NCBI GenBank assembly: GCA_021325215.1
Contig: JAJPHO010000035.1
Location: forward strand, 1 to 45,524
DNA from: Alphaproteobacteria bacterium
GTDB lineage: Bacteria; Pseudomonadota; Alphaproteobacteria; Rhodospirillales; Magnetospirillaceae
Direction of reading: 5' to 3'
DNA: 45,524 bases
How positions within the stretch are numbered: the stretch's first letter is position 1; each line of letters opens with the position of its first letter. Position numbers and translations under genes: made by a program. Shown piece after piece: positions 18,110 through 25,354 of this stretch. The notes beneath the pieces were generated by a model. It worked only from the letters and a program-made list of their open reading frames with translations, did not search any database and was not told the DNA's origin.

Positions 18110-19224
18110 TGCGGTCCTCCTGTCGGGGCGGGGGTCGGGGTTGGCGGCTGGGCCGGTGCCGGACTGGGCGCCGTCGAGGTCTGCGCCGGCGCCCGGCGAA
18201 ACTGCCGGGTCGAGATGACGCCGTCGGCTCCCAGCCGCACTTCGCCGTAGAGGGCCTTGGTTTCGATCGAAAACACGCACGACCCGCCGTCCTGCCCCAT
18301 CATCCCGCGGGTGGGAAGATTGGCGGCGAGAAAGCTGGTCCAGCTCGCCATATAGTCGTTGACGGTCTGTTGCGCGGCGGCCGTGTTGCCGCCCGCATAA
18401 TTGGACCAGGAGAGAATGTTGACCGCCGCTTCGGATAGGCGCGAGAAGCCGACCTGCCGGCCGCCTCGCAGCCAAGCACCGATCGCGGCACTGACTTCGG
18501 CGGGCGATACGAGCCCATCGACCTGCGGGCAATCGAGTGCGCCGAACAGCAGGGGAAGAATCGTTTCCAGCGCCGCCGAGGCCATCTGCGACCGCTGCAC
18601 GGTAGACTGCCCCTGGGCTTTCATCCGCGTCACATAGCCGAGATATCCTTGATAATAATCGGCGAACTCGACCGGTGTGCGGGCCTGCGCCACGGCGAAG
18701 GCGGCGGCGTCGTTCAGAAGACCGGCCGGCGCCGAACCGCCGGCGATGGAGGGGTCGAGCAAGGGATGCAGGGCGATCAGGTCCTCGAGCGAAAGCGCCT
18801 GGAAGATCGATGAAGACGCGACACCCAGCTGCGAGAGAAGCGAACGGACGCCATCGAACCCGCTCTGCACGGTCAAGGCATAGCGCGACAGCACCATCTG
18901 CGCCTGCTCGGTCACCGCCGCCGAGGCAGTTCCCGTCTCGGCCTGCGCCAGCGCTGCCAGTTCGTCCGGCTGTAGCGTCATCAGCTTCACGGGCCCGACC
19001 AACAATCCGAGATTGGGCAGCAGCGTGAAGCGATAAGCGTGCACCCCCTGCTGGACCGCGTCCACCATCGTGCTTTCATCGACGAAGTTATAGGGCTCCG
19101 ACGTGGAAGCGGCCGCCCAGGCCAGCCATTCGAGCCCGCCATCGATGAAGGCCAGGGTCAGCCGCGCGGCGGCGGAAAGGTTCTGCGGACCGGAAATCGG
19201 CACGTTGTGGATGGTCAGGCTCAT
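18106..19224 (-). CDS. 372-residue protein of unknown function in the R-body operon
   Basis: I do not recognise this protein. It has no clear signal peptide or membrane segment. It begins MSLTIHNVPISGPQNLSAAA, is largely helical through about residue 300 and contains two stretches rich in Ala, Ser and Gln. The centre has ARTPVEFADYYQGYLGYVTR, which is faintly like phasin sequences. A small beta-like region follows (CVFSIETKALYGEVRLGADG), then a Pro/Thr/Ala-rich tail ([14 protein letters not shown]). The tail resembles the proline-threonine tail of the RebB-like protein two genes upstream. It lies 13 bp after the 116-aa Reb gene and overlaps the next gene by 4 bp, so it is clearly in the operon. 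Confidence 0.75.
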   Translation of the reverse strand: MSLTIHNVPISGPQNLSAAARLTLAFIDGGLEWLAWAAASTSEPYNFVDESTMVDAVQQGVHAYRFTLLPNLGLLVGPVKLMTLQPDELAALAQAETGTASAAVTEQAQMVLSRYALTVQSGFDGVRSLLSQLGVASSSIFQALSLEDLIALHPLLDPSIAGGSAPAGLLNDAAAFAVAQARTPVEFADYYQGYLGYVTRMKAQGQSTVQRSQMASAALETILPLLFGALDCPQVDGLVSPAEVSAAIGAWLRGGRQVGFSRLSEAAVNILSWSNYAGGNTAAAQQTVNDYMASWTSFLAANLPTRGMMGQDGGSCVFSIETKALYGEVRLGADGVISTRQFRRAPAQTSTAPSPAPAQPPTPTPAPTGGPQ

Positions 19225-19237
19225 CGCGACCTCGATT

Positions 19238-19588
19238 TCAACCGGAGGGGAAGCTCTTCAGCACCACCGCCGCCGCCGCGCCGATGCTGCTGAAATCTTG
19301 GGTCGCCGAGGTCATCATCTGCTGCGCCAGCTGCAAGGCCTTGGCATAGCGGTCCTCGCCGGTGGCGAGGAATTGCGCCATGGCCACGCCCGAGGCGGTG
19401 GTGGCGACCGTCGTGGCGTTGCGCAGGGCGTCGGCGGCGTCCTGCACCGCGATCGCCGCCGATTGCGCCACCGCCTGGTAGGCCTTGCCGGCGCCGCTGG
19501 TCAGGACGACCTGCGGATTCATGGTGGCCTGCTGCGACTGGTTGATCAGGTCGATGATCTGCGCATTGACCGTTGTCGGATCGGGCAT
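19238..19588 (-). CDS. RebB-family (R-body) protein, divergent, with C-terminal extension
   Basis: The protein has 116 residues. The N-terminal part keeps the RebB pattern: [14 protein letters not shown], then [42 protein letters not shown]. Reb proteins are small, hydrophobic-helical subunits of R-bodies, ribbon-like protein polymers that roll up in the cytoplasm and can uncoil. This copy departs from the core set by a C-terminal extension of about 35 residues ([19 protein letters not shown]...). It is the fourth distinct Reb type in the operon and lies 9 bp from its upstream neighbour. Confidence 0.75.
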   Translation of the reverse strand: MPDPTTVNAQIIDLINQSQQATMNPQVVLTSGAGKAYQAVAQSAAIAVQDAADALRNATTVATTASGVAMAQFLATGEDRYAKALQLAQQMMTSATQDFSSIGAAAAVVLKSFPSG

Positions 19589-19597
19589 GGCGGCTCC

Positions 19598-20143
19598 TTA
19601 CGGCGCTGGGGTTGGTGCCGGCGTCGGCGTGGGCTCGGGGGTTGGAGTCGGCGTGGGCGTGGGCGTGGGCGTGGGCGTGGGCGTCGGCACGGGCGCGGAC
19701 GCCTGCTGCGCAAGGGCGGCGAGCGCCTGGGCCGCGGTGGCGGCGTCGGCGCCCGAGCTCTGGGCGATCTGCTGCAAGGCGGCGATCGCGGAGGTGCCCT
19801 GCGCGGCCGCGGCGGCTTCGGCGGCCGACGGGCTCAATGGATTGTTCGGCCCCGGCAGCGGATTGACGCTCGGGGGAGTGCCCGGCGTCGGCGGCGGAGG
19901 CGGCGGAACGATCGGAAAGGGCACCGACAGCATCTTGGCGCAGGCGGCGGTAATGGCCGCGTTGCTGACCATGCTGGCGTTCTGCTGGCGGTTGACGGCG
20001 TTGTACATGGCCATCCCCAGCGTATCGGCCATCACGGTGTCCAATATGCCGAAGGCTTGGGATGGGCTCTGGCCATTCATCAGCGTGACCATGCCGGTCA
20101 CGGCATCGATGACCTGACCATTGACCAGGGGTTCCTCGCTCAT
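19598..20143 (-). CDS. RebB-family protein with long proline-threonine tail
   Basis: The protein has 181 residues. Residues 1-75 are a RebB-like domain ([58 protein letters not shown]...). A Pro-rich linker, an Ala/Gln helical section (about 105-150) and a tail of repeated Pro-Thr dipeptides follow. The start codon CAT (20141-20143) directly abuts the stop codon of the preceding reb gene. The tail is encoded partly by a perfect hexanucleotide repeat, so its length may vary. The modular extension suggests a surface-exposed or partner-binding role rather than the bulk ribbon subunit. Confidence 0.78.
   Translation of the reverse strand: MSEEPLVNGQVIDAVTGMVTLMNGQSPSQAFGILDTVMADTLGMAMYNAVNRQQNASMVSNAAITAACAKMLSVPFPIVPPPPPPTPGTPPSVNPLPGPNNPLSPSAAEAAAAAQGTSAIAALQQIAQSSGADAATAAQALAALAQQASAPVPTPTPTPTPTPTPTPTPEPTPTPAPTPAP
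19653..19682 (-). repeat. Hexanucleotide microsatellite (GTGGGC)x5 in a reb gene
   Basis: Five perfect GTGGGC units on the plus strand encode consecutive Pro-Thr dipeptides on the minus strand. Imperfect units extend the run on both sides. Changes by whole units keep the frame and would lengthen or shorten the tail. Confidence 0.8.
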
Positions 20144-20350
20144 CTAACTCGCCCCTTTTGCAAGAATAAGTGCCAATGCCTGCGTGACGGCTGCCTGCGC
20201 GATCAATTGACCGCGCTGCTGGTTGGCCGCCGCATTGCCCATGACCAGCGCGATACTGTCGGCCATCGCCAGATAGGTCATTCCCATGGCGGTGGAGGGA
20301 GCCAGTGCGACATTCAGGGCGGCCGCATCCGGCCCTTCACCCTCTGCCAT
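20144..20350 (-). CDS. Short RebB-family protein
   Basis: The protein has 68 residues: MAEGEGPDAAALNVALAPST, then MGMTYLAMADSIALVMGNAAANQQRGQLIAQAAVTQALALI. The central part (A-x-ADS-x-ALVMGNAAANQQ) matches the RebB core around the conserved A-N-A-x-x-x-QQ region, but the N-terminal QITDSVTQ segment is lost or altered. It is among the shortest of the set. It abuts the next reb gene with no gap between stop and start. Confidence 0.7.
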   Translation of the reverse strand: MAEGEGPDAAALNVALAPSTAMGMTYLAMADSIALVMGNAAANQQRGQLIAQAAVTQALALILAKGAS

Positions 20351-20434
20351 CTCCCGGTCTCCCCAGCTCGGTCAGGCGCTGGACGAACTCTTCGGAACCC
20401 CGCCGCCCGGCGTGGACGGCGGGGTCCTTCAAGC

Positions 20435-20707
20435 TCAGACCAGGCCGAGAACCTGGCTGGTGGCAACGCCGGTCGTCGCGGTGTCGATCGAGAAGAGCGT
20501 CGACACCCCCTGGGTGGTCGAGGTCTGCATGGTCGTATAGGACTGGTTCTGGTTGTTGGTGGCGTTGTGCGCGGCGTTCGACAGAGCCTGGCTGGTTGCC
20601 ACCAGCAGGTTGCCCACGGCTACGGCCGGCGCGTCGCCGACGACGCTGGTGTTGACCTGGGTGACGCTGTCGGTGATCTGGCTGTTCAAAGCGGTCGGGA
20701 ATGCCAT
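20435..20707 (-). CDS. RebB-family R-body protein
   Basis: The protein has 90 residues with the full RebB core: MAFPTALNSQITDSVTQVN, then GDAPAVAVGNLLVATSQALSNAAHNATNNQNQ and TTQGVSTLFSIDTA. Pfam names this family for the killing trait of Caedibacter. Proteins of this kind polymerise into R-bodies. It is one of four similar copies in a row. An AAGGAG ribosome site lies just upstream on the minus strand. It differs from its neighbours at many positions, so it is an older duplicate. Confidence 0.88.
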   Translation of the reverse strand: MAFPTALNSQITDSVTQVNTSVVGDAPAVAVGNLLVATSQALSNAAHNATNNQNQSYTTMQTSTTQGVSTLFSIDTATTGVATSQVLGLV

Positions 20708-20748
20708 TTGCGTGTCTCCTTAGGAGGTGGGGAAAGGTAAAGCCGGCG

Positions 20749-21015
20749 TCAGCCCAGGATCTTCTTGGTCGCGGCGCCGGTCGACGCGGTGTCCAAGGAA
20801 TAGAGCAAGGCAACCCCGGCGGTCGTAGCCGCTTGCGCCGCGACGAACATCTGCTGCTGGGCATTCGTGGCATTGTGCGCGGCATTCGCCAGAGCCTGGG
20901 CCGTCGCCTGGTACAGGTTGCCCATGGCGATCGCGGGCGACACGCCAAGCACCTGGACGTTGCTTTGCGTTACCGAGTCCGTGATCTGACTGTTGACGGC
21001 TGTCGGGAAAGCCAT
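20749..21015 (-). CDS. RebB-family R-body protein
   Basis: The protein has 88 residues: MAFPTAVNSQITDSVTQSNVQVLG, then SPAIAMGNLYQATAQALANAAHNATNAQQQ and TTAGVALLYSLDTAST. The middle third is identical to the two following paralogues, while the ends differ. This is consistent with gene conversion or recent duplication. It lies in the same leftward operon, 41 bp from the next reb gene. Confidence 0.9.
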   Translation of the reverse strand: MAFPTAVNSQITDSVTQSNVQVLGVSPAIAMGNLYQATAQALANAAHNATNAQQQMFVAAQAATTAGVALLYSLDTASTGAATKKILG

Positions 21016-21046
21016 TGCGGGGATTCCTTTCTAAAGGCGCCGGTCA

Positions 21047-21316
21047 TCAGGCCGACAGGATGTCCTTGGTGGCGATGCCGCTCGACGCGGTGTCGAGCGA
21101 GTACAGGGTGGCCACGCCCATGGTGGTGGCGGACTGGGCCGTCACATAGCTCTGCTGCTGGGCGTTGGTCGCGTTGTGCGCCGCATTGGCCAGCGCCTGG
21201 GCGGTCGCCTGATAGAGGTTGCCCATGGCCACGGCGGGAGCATCGCCCAGCACCTTGGTGTTGACCTGGGTAACGCTGTCGGTGATCTGGTTGTTCACGG
21301 AAGTCGGGAAAGCCAT
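21047..21316 (-). CDS. RebB-family R-body protein, near-identical copy A
   Basis: The protein has 89 residues. Compared with the first gene of the operon (21388-21678) it differs at only four positions over the first 88 residues by my reading (N9/D, V18/A, S79/T, I81/V). The DNA is also almost unchanged. Such closeness indicates a very recent duplication or active gene conversion. It carries the complete RebB core, including QITDSVTQ and NATNAQQQSYVTAQSATTMGV. Confidence 0.9.
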   Translation of the reverse strand: MAFPTSVNNQITDSVTQVNTKVLGDAPAVAMGNLYQATAQALANAAHNATNAQQQSYVTAQSATTMGVATLYSLDTASSGIATKDILSA

Positions 21317-21387
21317 TGCACTGTCCTTTCAGAAGAATGGGTGGATCGGCTCGCTCTGCCGGAGCCGAGCGATGGCCGGCACCTGGC

Positions 21388-21678
21388 TCAGTGGCCCAGG
21401 CCGGCCACGCCGGTGCTCAGAATGTCCTTGGTGGCGACGCCGGTCGACGCGGTGTCGAGCGAGTACAGGGTGGCCACGCCCATGGTGGTGGCGGACTGGG
21501 CCGTCACATAGCTCTGCTGCTGGGCGTTGGTGGCGTTGTGCGCCGCATTGGCCAGCGCCTGGGCGGTCGCCTGATAGAGGTTGCCCATGGCCACGGCGGG
21601 AGCATCGCCCAACACCTTGGTGTTGGCCTGAGTGACGCTGTCGGTGATCTGGTCATTGACCGAAGTAGGGAAAGCCAT
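21388..21678 (-). CDS. RebB-family R-body protein, near-identical copy B, first gene of the operon
   Basis: The protein has 96 residues. ATG 21678 is chosen because it begins the conserved MAFPTSVNDQITDSVTQ, shared with three other copies. An open extension upstream to 21831 is not conserved. The product has the RebB core and an eight-residue tail (TGVAGLGH) absent from copy A. As the promoter-proximal gene it is probably made in the largest amount. The divergent regulator gene begins 484 bp away. Confidence 0.9.
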   Translation of the reverse strand: MAFPTSVNDQITDSVTQANTKVLGDAPAVAMGNLYQATAQALANAAHNATNAQQQSYVTAQSATTMGVATLYSLDTASTGVATKDILSTGVAGLGH

Positions 21679-22162
21679 TCTGTCTCCTCGCGGATAGCTG
21701 CGCCCCCTGGGGCAAAAGTCTCGCCGATATCCCCAACCGCCTGAGCGGAGGAAGGTCGGGATGACAACGCGATGAACTATAGCGGCCGGACTCTCCGGGC
21801 GATTGGCGCATCCGATGGAAAATGCGGACAAGCCGACGGCCGATCACCCCTCATTTCCGTCAAATCATAGGGTATGAGCAAAAATAAACTAAAAGTTGCA
21901 TATATATGAAGCCACACCCTTTCTCATTGACTTTTGCGCCACATTCTATCTCATGCAGGCACTTCCGGTTTAACCCGCCATAATTGTGATGGCCGGAATC
22001 CGGAAAATTCGATGATTTCAGTCCACAACACGAATCAGGAAGCTTTTTCAAAACTTCCTCATCGAGGCTGACTCAAGCCTGAAAACAAGAATAAGATCAG
22101 CACCGCTGACCACCGTTCATTTTTTGTGAAACACCCTTCGGAAAATGGCTTTTTTTTGAAAA
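21679..22162. other. Divergent intergenic region between the reb operon and its likely regulator
   Basis: No convincing gene lies in these 484 bp. The right two thirds are clearly more AT-rich than the surroundings, as expected for two promoters. An imperfect inverted repeat GCCAT-N7-ATGGC is present at about 21978-21994, flanked by TTCCGG and CCGGAA arms. A run of eight T residues (22150-22157) lies just before the regulator start. No sigma-54 promoter (GG-N10-GC) was found on either strand. Confidence 0.5.
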
Positions 22163-23755
22163 ATGCTGGATGGCATATTGCTGAGAACTGGAAGTCTCTC
22201 CGACTCTTTTCCAGAACTCGCTGAGGATTTGATTCGCGCCACCTTGACCCACCTGAAGCTGCCGGCCGGCCTTCTGTGGGTGCAGGATGCTGGCGCCCTC
22301 ATTGCACGGCAAGAAAAGCACGAAATAGTTGTATGCTGGGAAGAGAGCTGGGAGCAGCGCGGCGTGATCGACCCGACGCTGCCCGAGGGGCTGCAGGGCG
22401 CCATCGCCGATTCCCTGCCGTTTCCCGACGCGGTGGGAGCGCCGATCCACCAGCCCGGCGGAATCGTCGGCGAAATCTGGCTGAGCTGGCCCAAGGAGAT
22501 CGACGGCCGCGCCGGGGCGCCGGCCCTGCTGTCCGAGTTGGCGCGGCAATGCTGCTACCTGTCCCGGCGTTTCGAGGCACGCCGCTGGATGGCCGAACGG
22601 TTCGGCCGTCCGCTGATGCTGATCGGCCTGAGCCCGGAAATGCGTGAGCTCGATCTGTTTCTCGAGCGCGCCGCCAACAGCGAGCTGCCGGTCCTGTTAT
22701 CGGGCGAATTCGGCACCGAGAAGAGCCTGTTGGCGTCGGCGATCCACGCCCTGGGGCCGCGCCGCGACCGCCCCTTCATGCAAATCCATTGTACCGAGCC
22801 GGAAGGCTCGCCGGCCGACTGGTTCGCCCAAGCCGACGAAGGCACATTGCTGCTGTGCGATATCGACGAACTGCCCATCGCCCTGCAAAAGCAGCTGCCG
22901 CACCGCCTGCGCTCGCGGCTCGATCAATGTTTCGACCAGCACAGCCTGCCCCGGCCGCGCGTCATCGCCACCACCACGGCGGATCTGGCGGAACGGGTGC
23001 GGGAAGGAAGCTTTTCACGCGCCCTGCTTGCCGAACTCGATTTTCTCGCCGCCACCTTGCCGCCCTTGCGCCAGAGGAGCGGCGACATCCAGGCCTTGCT
23101 GGCCGCGGCGCTGCGCCGTCAGGGCGTCCGGCCGGAGGAACGGCTGGGCGAGGAATTCGTCTCGCTGTGCCGGAACTACGACTGGCCGGGAAACCTTTAC
23201 GAGCTGGATCAGGTGGTCGCCCGCCTGACGGTGATGGGCGAGCATGCGATCATCGGCCGCAACGACGTGCTGCGCCACGTTCCCTGGATCGCCGCCAACC
23301 AGCCCGACCCCGTACTCGCCGCGGCGCCGAAGACCGGAGAGGATGGCGTATCGCAGGGCAATCCCGATCATTGGACGGTCTGCGCCATCCAAGGCGACGC
23401 CGAAGCGCTCACCCGGCTTCATCCCGGCCTGCGCCGGGCTTTGCTGCATATGGGGCGGAACTACACGGGGCCCCTGTCGATGGAACAATTGGCGCGACAG
23501 GCGCATGTCAGCCCGTCGCATCTCAGTTTTCTGTTCCGCAACGAACTCGACACCTCGTTCAAAAGCCTGATGGGGCGGATTCGCATCCACCGCGCCAAGG
23601 AGGTGCTGAGCAGTTCGGCCCGCCAACCGATCACCGACGTCGCCCTGCAATTGGGCTATTCCGATCTCAGCCATTTCGAGAAGAGCTTCCGCAAGATCGT
23701 GGGCCTCAGCCCGCGCGAGTTCCGCCGCGGGGCGGCATCGGGCACGGATTCGTAA
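22163..23755 (+). CDS. Transcription regulator: degenerate sigma-54-type AAA+ domain fused to an AraC-family DNA-binding domain
   Basis: The protein has 530 residues. Residues 1-140 look like a GAF-type sensor. Residues 150-370 are related to NtrC-type AAA+ domains: a Walker-A-like GEFGTEKS (181-188), Walker-B-like LLLCDID (229-235), LPPLRQRSGDI (299-309) and YDWPGNLYEL (339-348). The GAFTGA loop that contacts sigma-54 is missing: the chain goes from FMQIHCTEPEG directly to DWFAQADEGTLLL. The C-terminus (about 437-522) is a complete AraC double helix-turn-helix (MEQLARQAHVSPSHLSFLFR and ITDVALQLGYSDLSHFEKSF) instead of the usual Fis type. It therefore probably works with sigma-70. It is divergent from the reb operon and is the obvious candidate for its control. 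Confidence 0.85.
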   Translation: MLDGILLRTGSLSDSFPELAEDLIRATLTHLKLPAGLLWVQDAGALIARQEKHEIVVCWEESWEQRGVIDPTLPEGLQGAIADSLPFPDAVGAPIHQPGGIVGEIWLSWPKEIDGRAGAPALLSELARQCCYLSRRFEARRWMAERFGRPLMLIGLSPEMRELDLFLERAANSELPVLLSGEFGTEKSLLASAIHALGPRRDRPFMQIHCTEPEGSPADWFAQADEGTLLLCDIDELPIALQKQLPHRLRSRLDQCFDQHSLPRPRVIATTTADLAERVREGSFSRALLAELDFLAATLPPLRQRSGDIQALLAAALRRQGVRPEERLGEEFVSLCRNYDWPGNLYELDQVVARLTVMGEHAIIGRNDVLRHVPWIAANQPDPVLAAAPKTGEDGVSQGNPDHWTVCAIQGDAEALTRLHPGLRRALLHMGRNYTGPLSMEQLARQAHVSPSHLSFLFRNELDTSFKSLMGRIRIHRAKEVLSSSARQPITDVALQLGYSDLSHFEKSFRKIVGLSPREFRRGAASGTDS

Positions 23756-23877
23756 AAATTGATTGGGTAGAGCCTTTTTCCGGCATCGATCTTGCCGGTT
23801 TTTCCGTCGGTTCTGCGTATCGCCGCCATCCTCCGGGCTCCTATAGTTTTTACCGGATAAGGATGGAGCGGCTCGAT

Positions 23878-25230
23878 ATGACGAGGATTGCGATCATCGG
23901 CGGCGGCTGCGCCGGCCTCGGCGCGGCCTATACATTGCTCAGGCGCATTCCTGCCGACTCCGATCACAGGGTCGCCCTGTACGAAGCGTTCGACCGCCTG
24001 GGCGGAAGGGCCTGGACGCGGACCACCCTCGACGGCATCGCCTTCGACCTCGGCCCGCAATATATCCAGGACCCCGACCCGGAGGTGAACCCCTGGATCG
24101 GAATCATCGACATACTCAATCAGTGGCTGCCGCCAGACCAGCAATTGGAGGTCATCCAGCCCGCGATCGACTCGCAATGGCGCGTCAATACTTCGAACGG
24201 CTGGCAAACCGTCGGGTTTCCGCCAGAGGCCATCCTGAACAACGAAATGACGATGCGGAACGGCTTTACCGCCGCCGAAAACACCAGCAACCAGCCGGCC
24301 CTCTACCAATCGCTGGGCAATACGCAAGAGGCCCAATTGGGGCAATTCGCCGGCGGTATCGGGCCGCTCGTCGAGTCCGCCGAGGCTTGGCAGTATATTG
24401 CGTCCGACAGCGCCCGGCAGGCCGACGTCCAGCCGGGCGAGGGGCAGAACCTGGACAACAAATACGTCAAACAGGGCATCGGCTTCCTGGTCCACACCTT
24501 CGGCCGATATCTCCAGGCGACCTATCAGGCTCCGGTCTTCACCGTAACGCTGGGCCAAACGGTCACCAAAATCGAACAGGCCGGCAATGAGATCAAAATC
24601 ACCGTCAACGGACAGGAAAGCACTTTCGATTACTGCATCGTCACCGCATCCACCACGACCCTCCAGAACATAGCCTTCGTGCCCCCCTTCACTTATGAAC
24701 GCAACAGGGCCTTGAGCTATGTCAGGCTCGGCTCCTACAAGAAGGTCGCCTTCATCCCCGCCCAGATGCCCGAGGGCCTCGCCGAGAACACCGAATATTC
24801 CCTGTTCGACGGCGAAGGATGCTGGATGTATTTCCGCCTGCCGACCAATTCGAGCCTTCTGGTCGGGGTCGCGGCCGGCAATTATGCGGCGGTGCTCGAC
24901 CGGCTCGACGACGACGCCGCCGCGCAGCGCTTCGTCCAGGCCCTGAACACGGCCTATGGGGCGAATTCGGTCCAGCTGCCGCCAAACTGCATCGTCACCA
25001 ATTGGTCGAGGCAGTTCCACGTCCGGGGTGCCTATTCCTTTACCCGCTATGACGGGGGAGACCCGGCCGATCCCTTCCCTCTCTCGGCGCGGGAGGTGAT
25101 CACCCAGCCCATGGGACGGATACATTTCGCCGGCGAGGCGACCTGGACCGAGGCCTATGCCACGATTCATGGCGCCTACAAGTCGGGCAAGCGGGCCGCC
25201 GACGTCATTCTCGAGGCCGTGGGGCTGTAG
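23878..25230 (+). CDS. FAD-dependent amine-oxidase-like protein
   Basis: The protein has 450 residues. ATG 23878 is preferred over ATG 23863 because GGAG (23865-23868) is well spaced before it and because MTRIAIIGGG is the normal family start. The dinucleotide-binding motif IIGGGCAGLGAAYTL (6-20), the LGGRAWT signature (41-47) and the C-terminal FAD segment HFAGEATWTEAYATIHGAYKSG place it in the flavin amine oxidase / NAD(P)-binding Rossmann-like superfamily. The substrate is unknown; amines, carotenoids and porphyrinogens are all possible within the superfamily. It follows the regulator gene by about 120 bp within the accessory block, just before the right-hand repeat. A link to R-body function is not known. 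Confidence 0.82.
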   Translation: MTRIAIIGGGCAGLGAAYTLLRRIPADSDHRVALYEAFDRLGGRAWTRTTLDGIAFDLGPQYIQDPDPEVNPWIGIIDILNQWLPPDQQLEVIQPAIDSQWRVNTSNGWQTVGFPPEAILNNEMTMRNGFTAAENTSNQPALYQSLGNTQEAQLGQFAGGIGPLVESAEAWQYIASDSARQADVQPGEGQNLDNKYVKQGIGFLVHTFGRYLQATYQAPVFTVTLGQTVTKIEQAGNEIKITVNGQESTFDYCIVTASTTTLQNIAFVPPFTYERNRALSYVRLGSYKKVAFIPAQMPEGLAENTEYSLFDGEGCWMYFRLPTNSSLLVGVAAGNYAAVLDRLDDDAAAQRFVQALNTAYGANSVQLPPNCIVTNWSRQFHVRGAYSFTRYDGGDPADPFPLSAREVITQPMGRIHFAGEATWTEAYATIHGAYKSGKRAADVILEAVGL

Positions 25231-25234
25231 TCCC

Positions 25235-25297
25235 CGCATCGATGCGCCGGAGAAGGAAGGCAGCCTTGGTTATCCGATGGTCAGAGTTTCCTACTGA
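25235..25297 (+). pseudogene. Remnant of the 3' end of a TonB-dependent receptor gene
   Basis: Twenty codons plus stop (RIDAPEKEGS ... MVRVSY then TGA at 25295-25297) match the end of receptor copy 2 (RINALEKEGS ... TVRVSY). Reading frame and stop codon are kept. Nothing upstream resembles the rest of a receptor: the amine oxidase gene ends 4 bp before it. It is either the tail of a lost third receptor gene or a scar left by insertion of the block. Confidence 0.8.
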
Positions 25298-25312
25298 GCG
25301 CTTGACGCCCGC
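25235..25312 (+). repeat. Right copy of the 78-bp direct repeat bracketing the R-body block
   Basis: This matches 14062-14139 without gaps at 70 of 78 positions. Seven of the eight differences fall within the coding part and one after the stop. It ends 42 bp before the start of trpG. Together the two copies delimit about 11.1 kb. Confidence 0.85.
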
Positions 25313-25354
25313 CGACCTCGGTTCCATGCTGCCGCCTTCCCAAGGAATCCGGCG

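Noticed and set aside
20749-21678. Regularly spaced repeats that might suggest a CRISPR array
   Set aside because: The repeated blocks are whole coding sequences of about 270 bp with ribosome sites between them: tandem rebB genes.
21860-22051. 63-codon leftward frame in the reb-regulator intergenic region
   Set aside because: The translation is Cys-rich and random in appearance, there is no ribosome site, and it lies in the AT-rich promoter area.
21679-22162. Sigma-54 promoter for the reb operon, suspected because the regulator has an NtrC-like AAA+ domain
   Set aside because: No GG-N10-GC element was found on either strand, and the regulator lacks the GAFTGA loop needed to contact sigma-54.
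14140-25234. Prophage or integrative element with its own integrase
   Set aside because: No integrase, transposase, phage structural or replication gene is present in the block. Only the direct repeats suggest movement.
25298-25354. Tryptophan attenuator before trpG
   Set aside because: No leader peptide with tandem Trp codons and no terminator hairpin is visible in this short gap.
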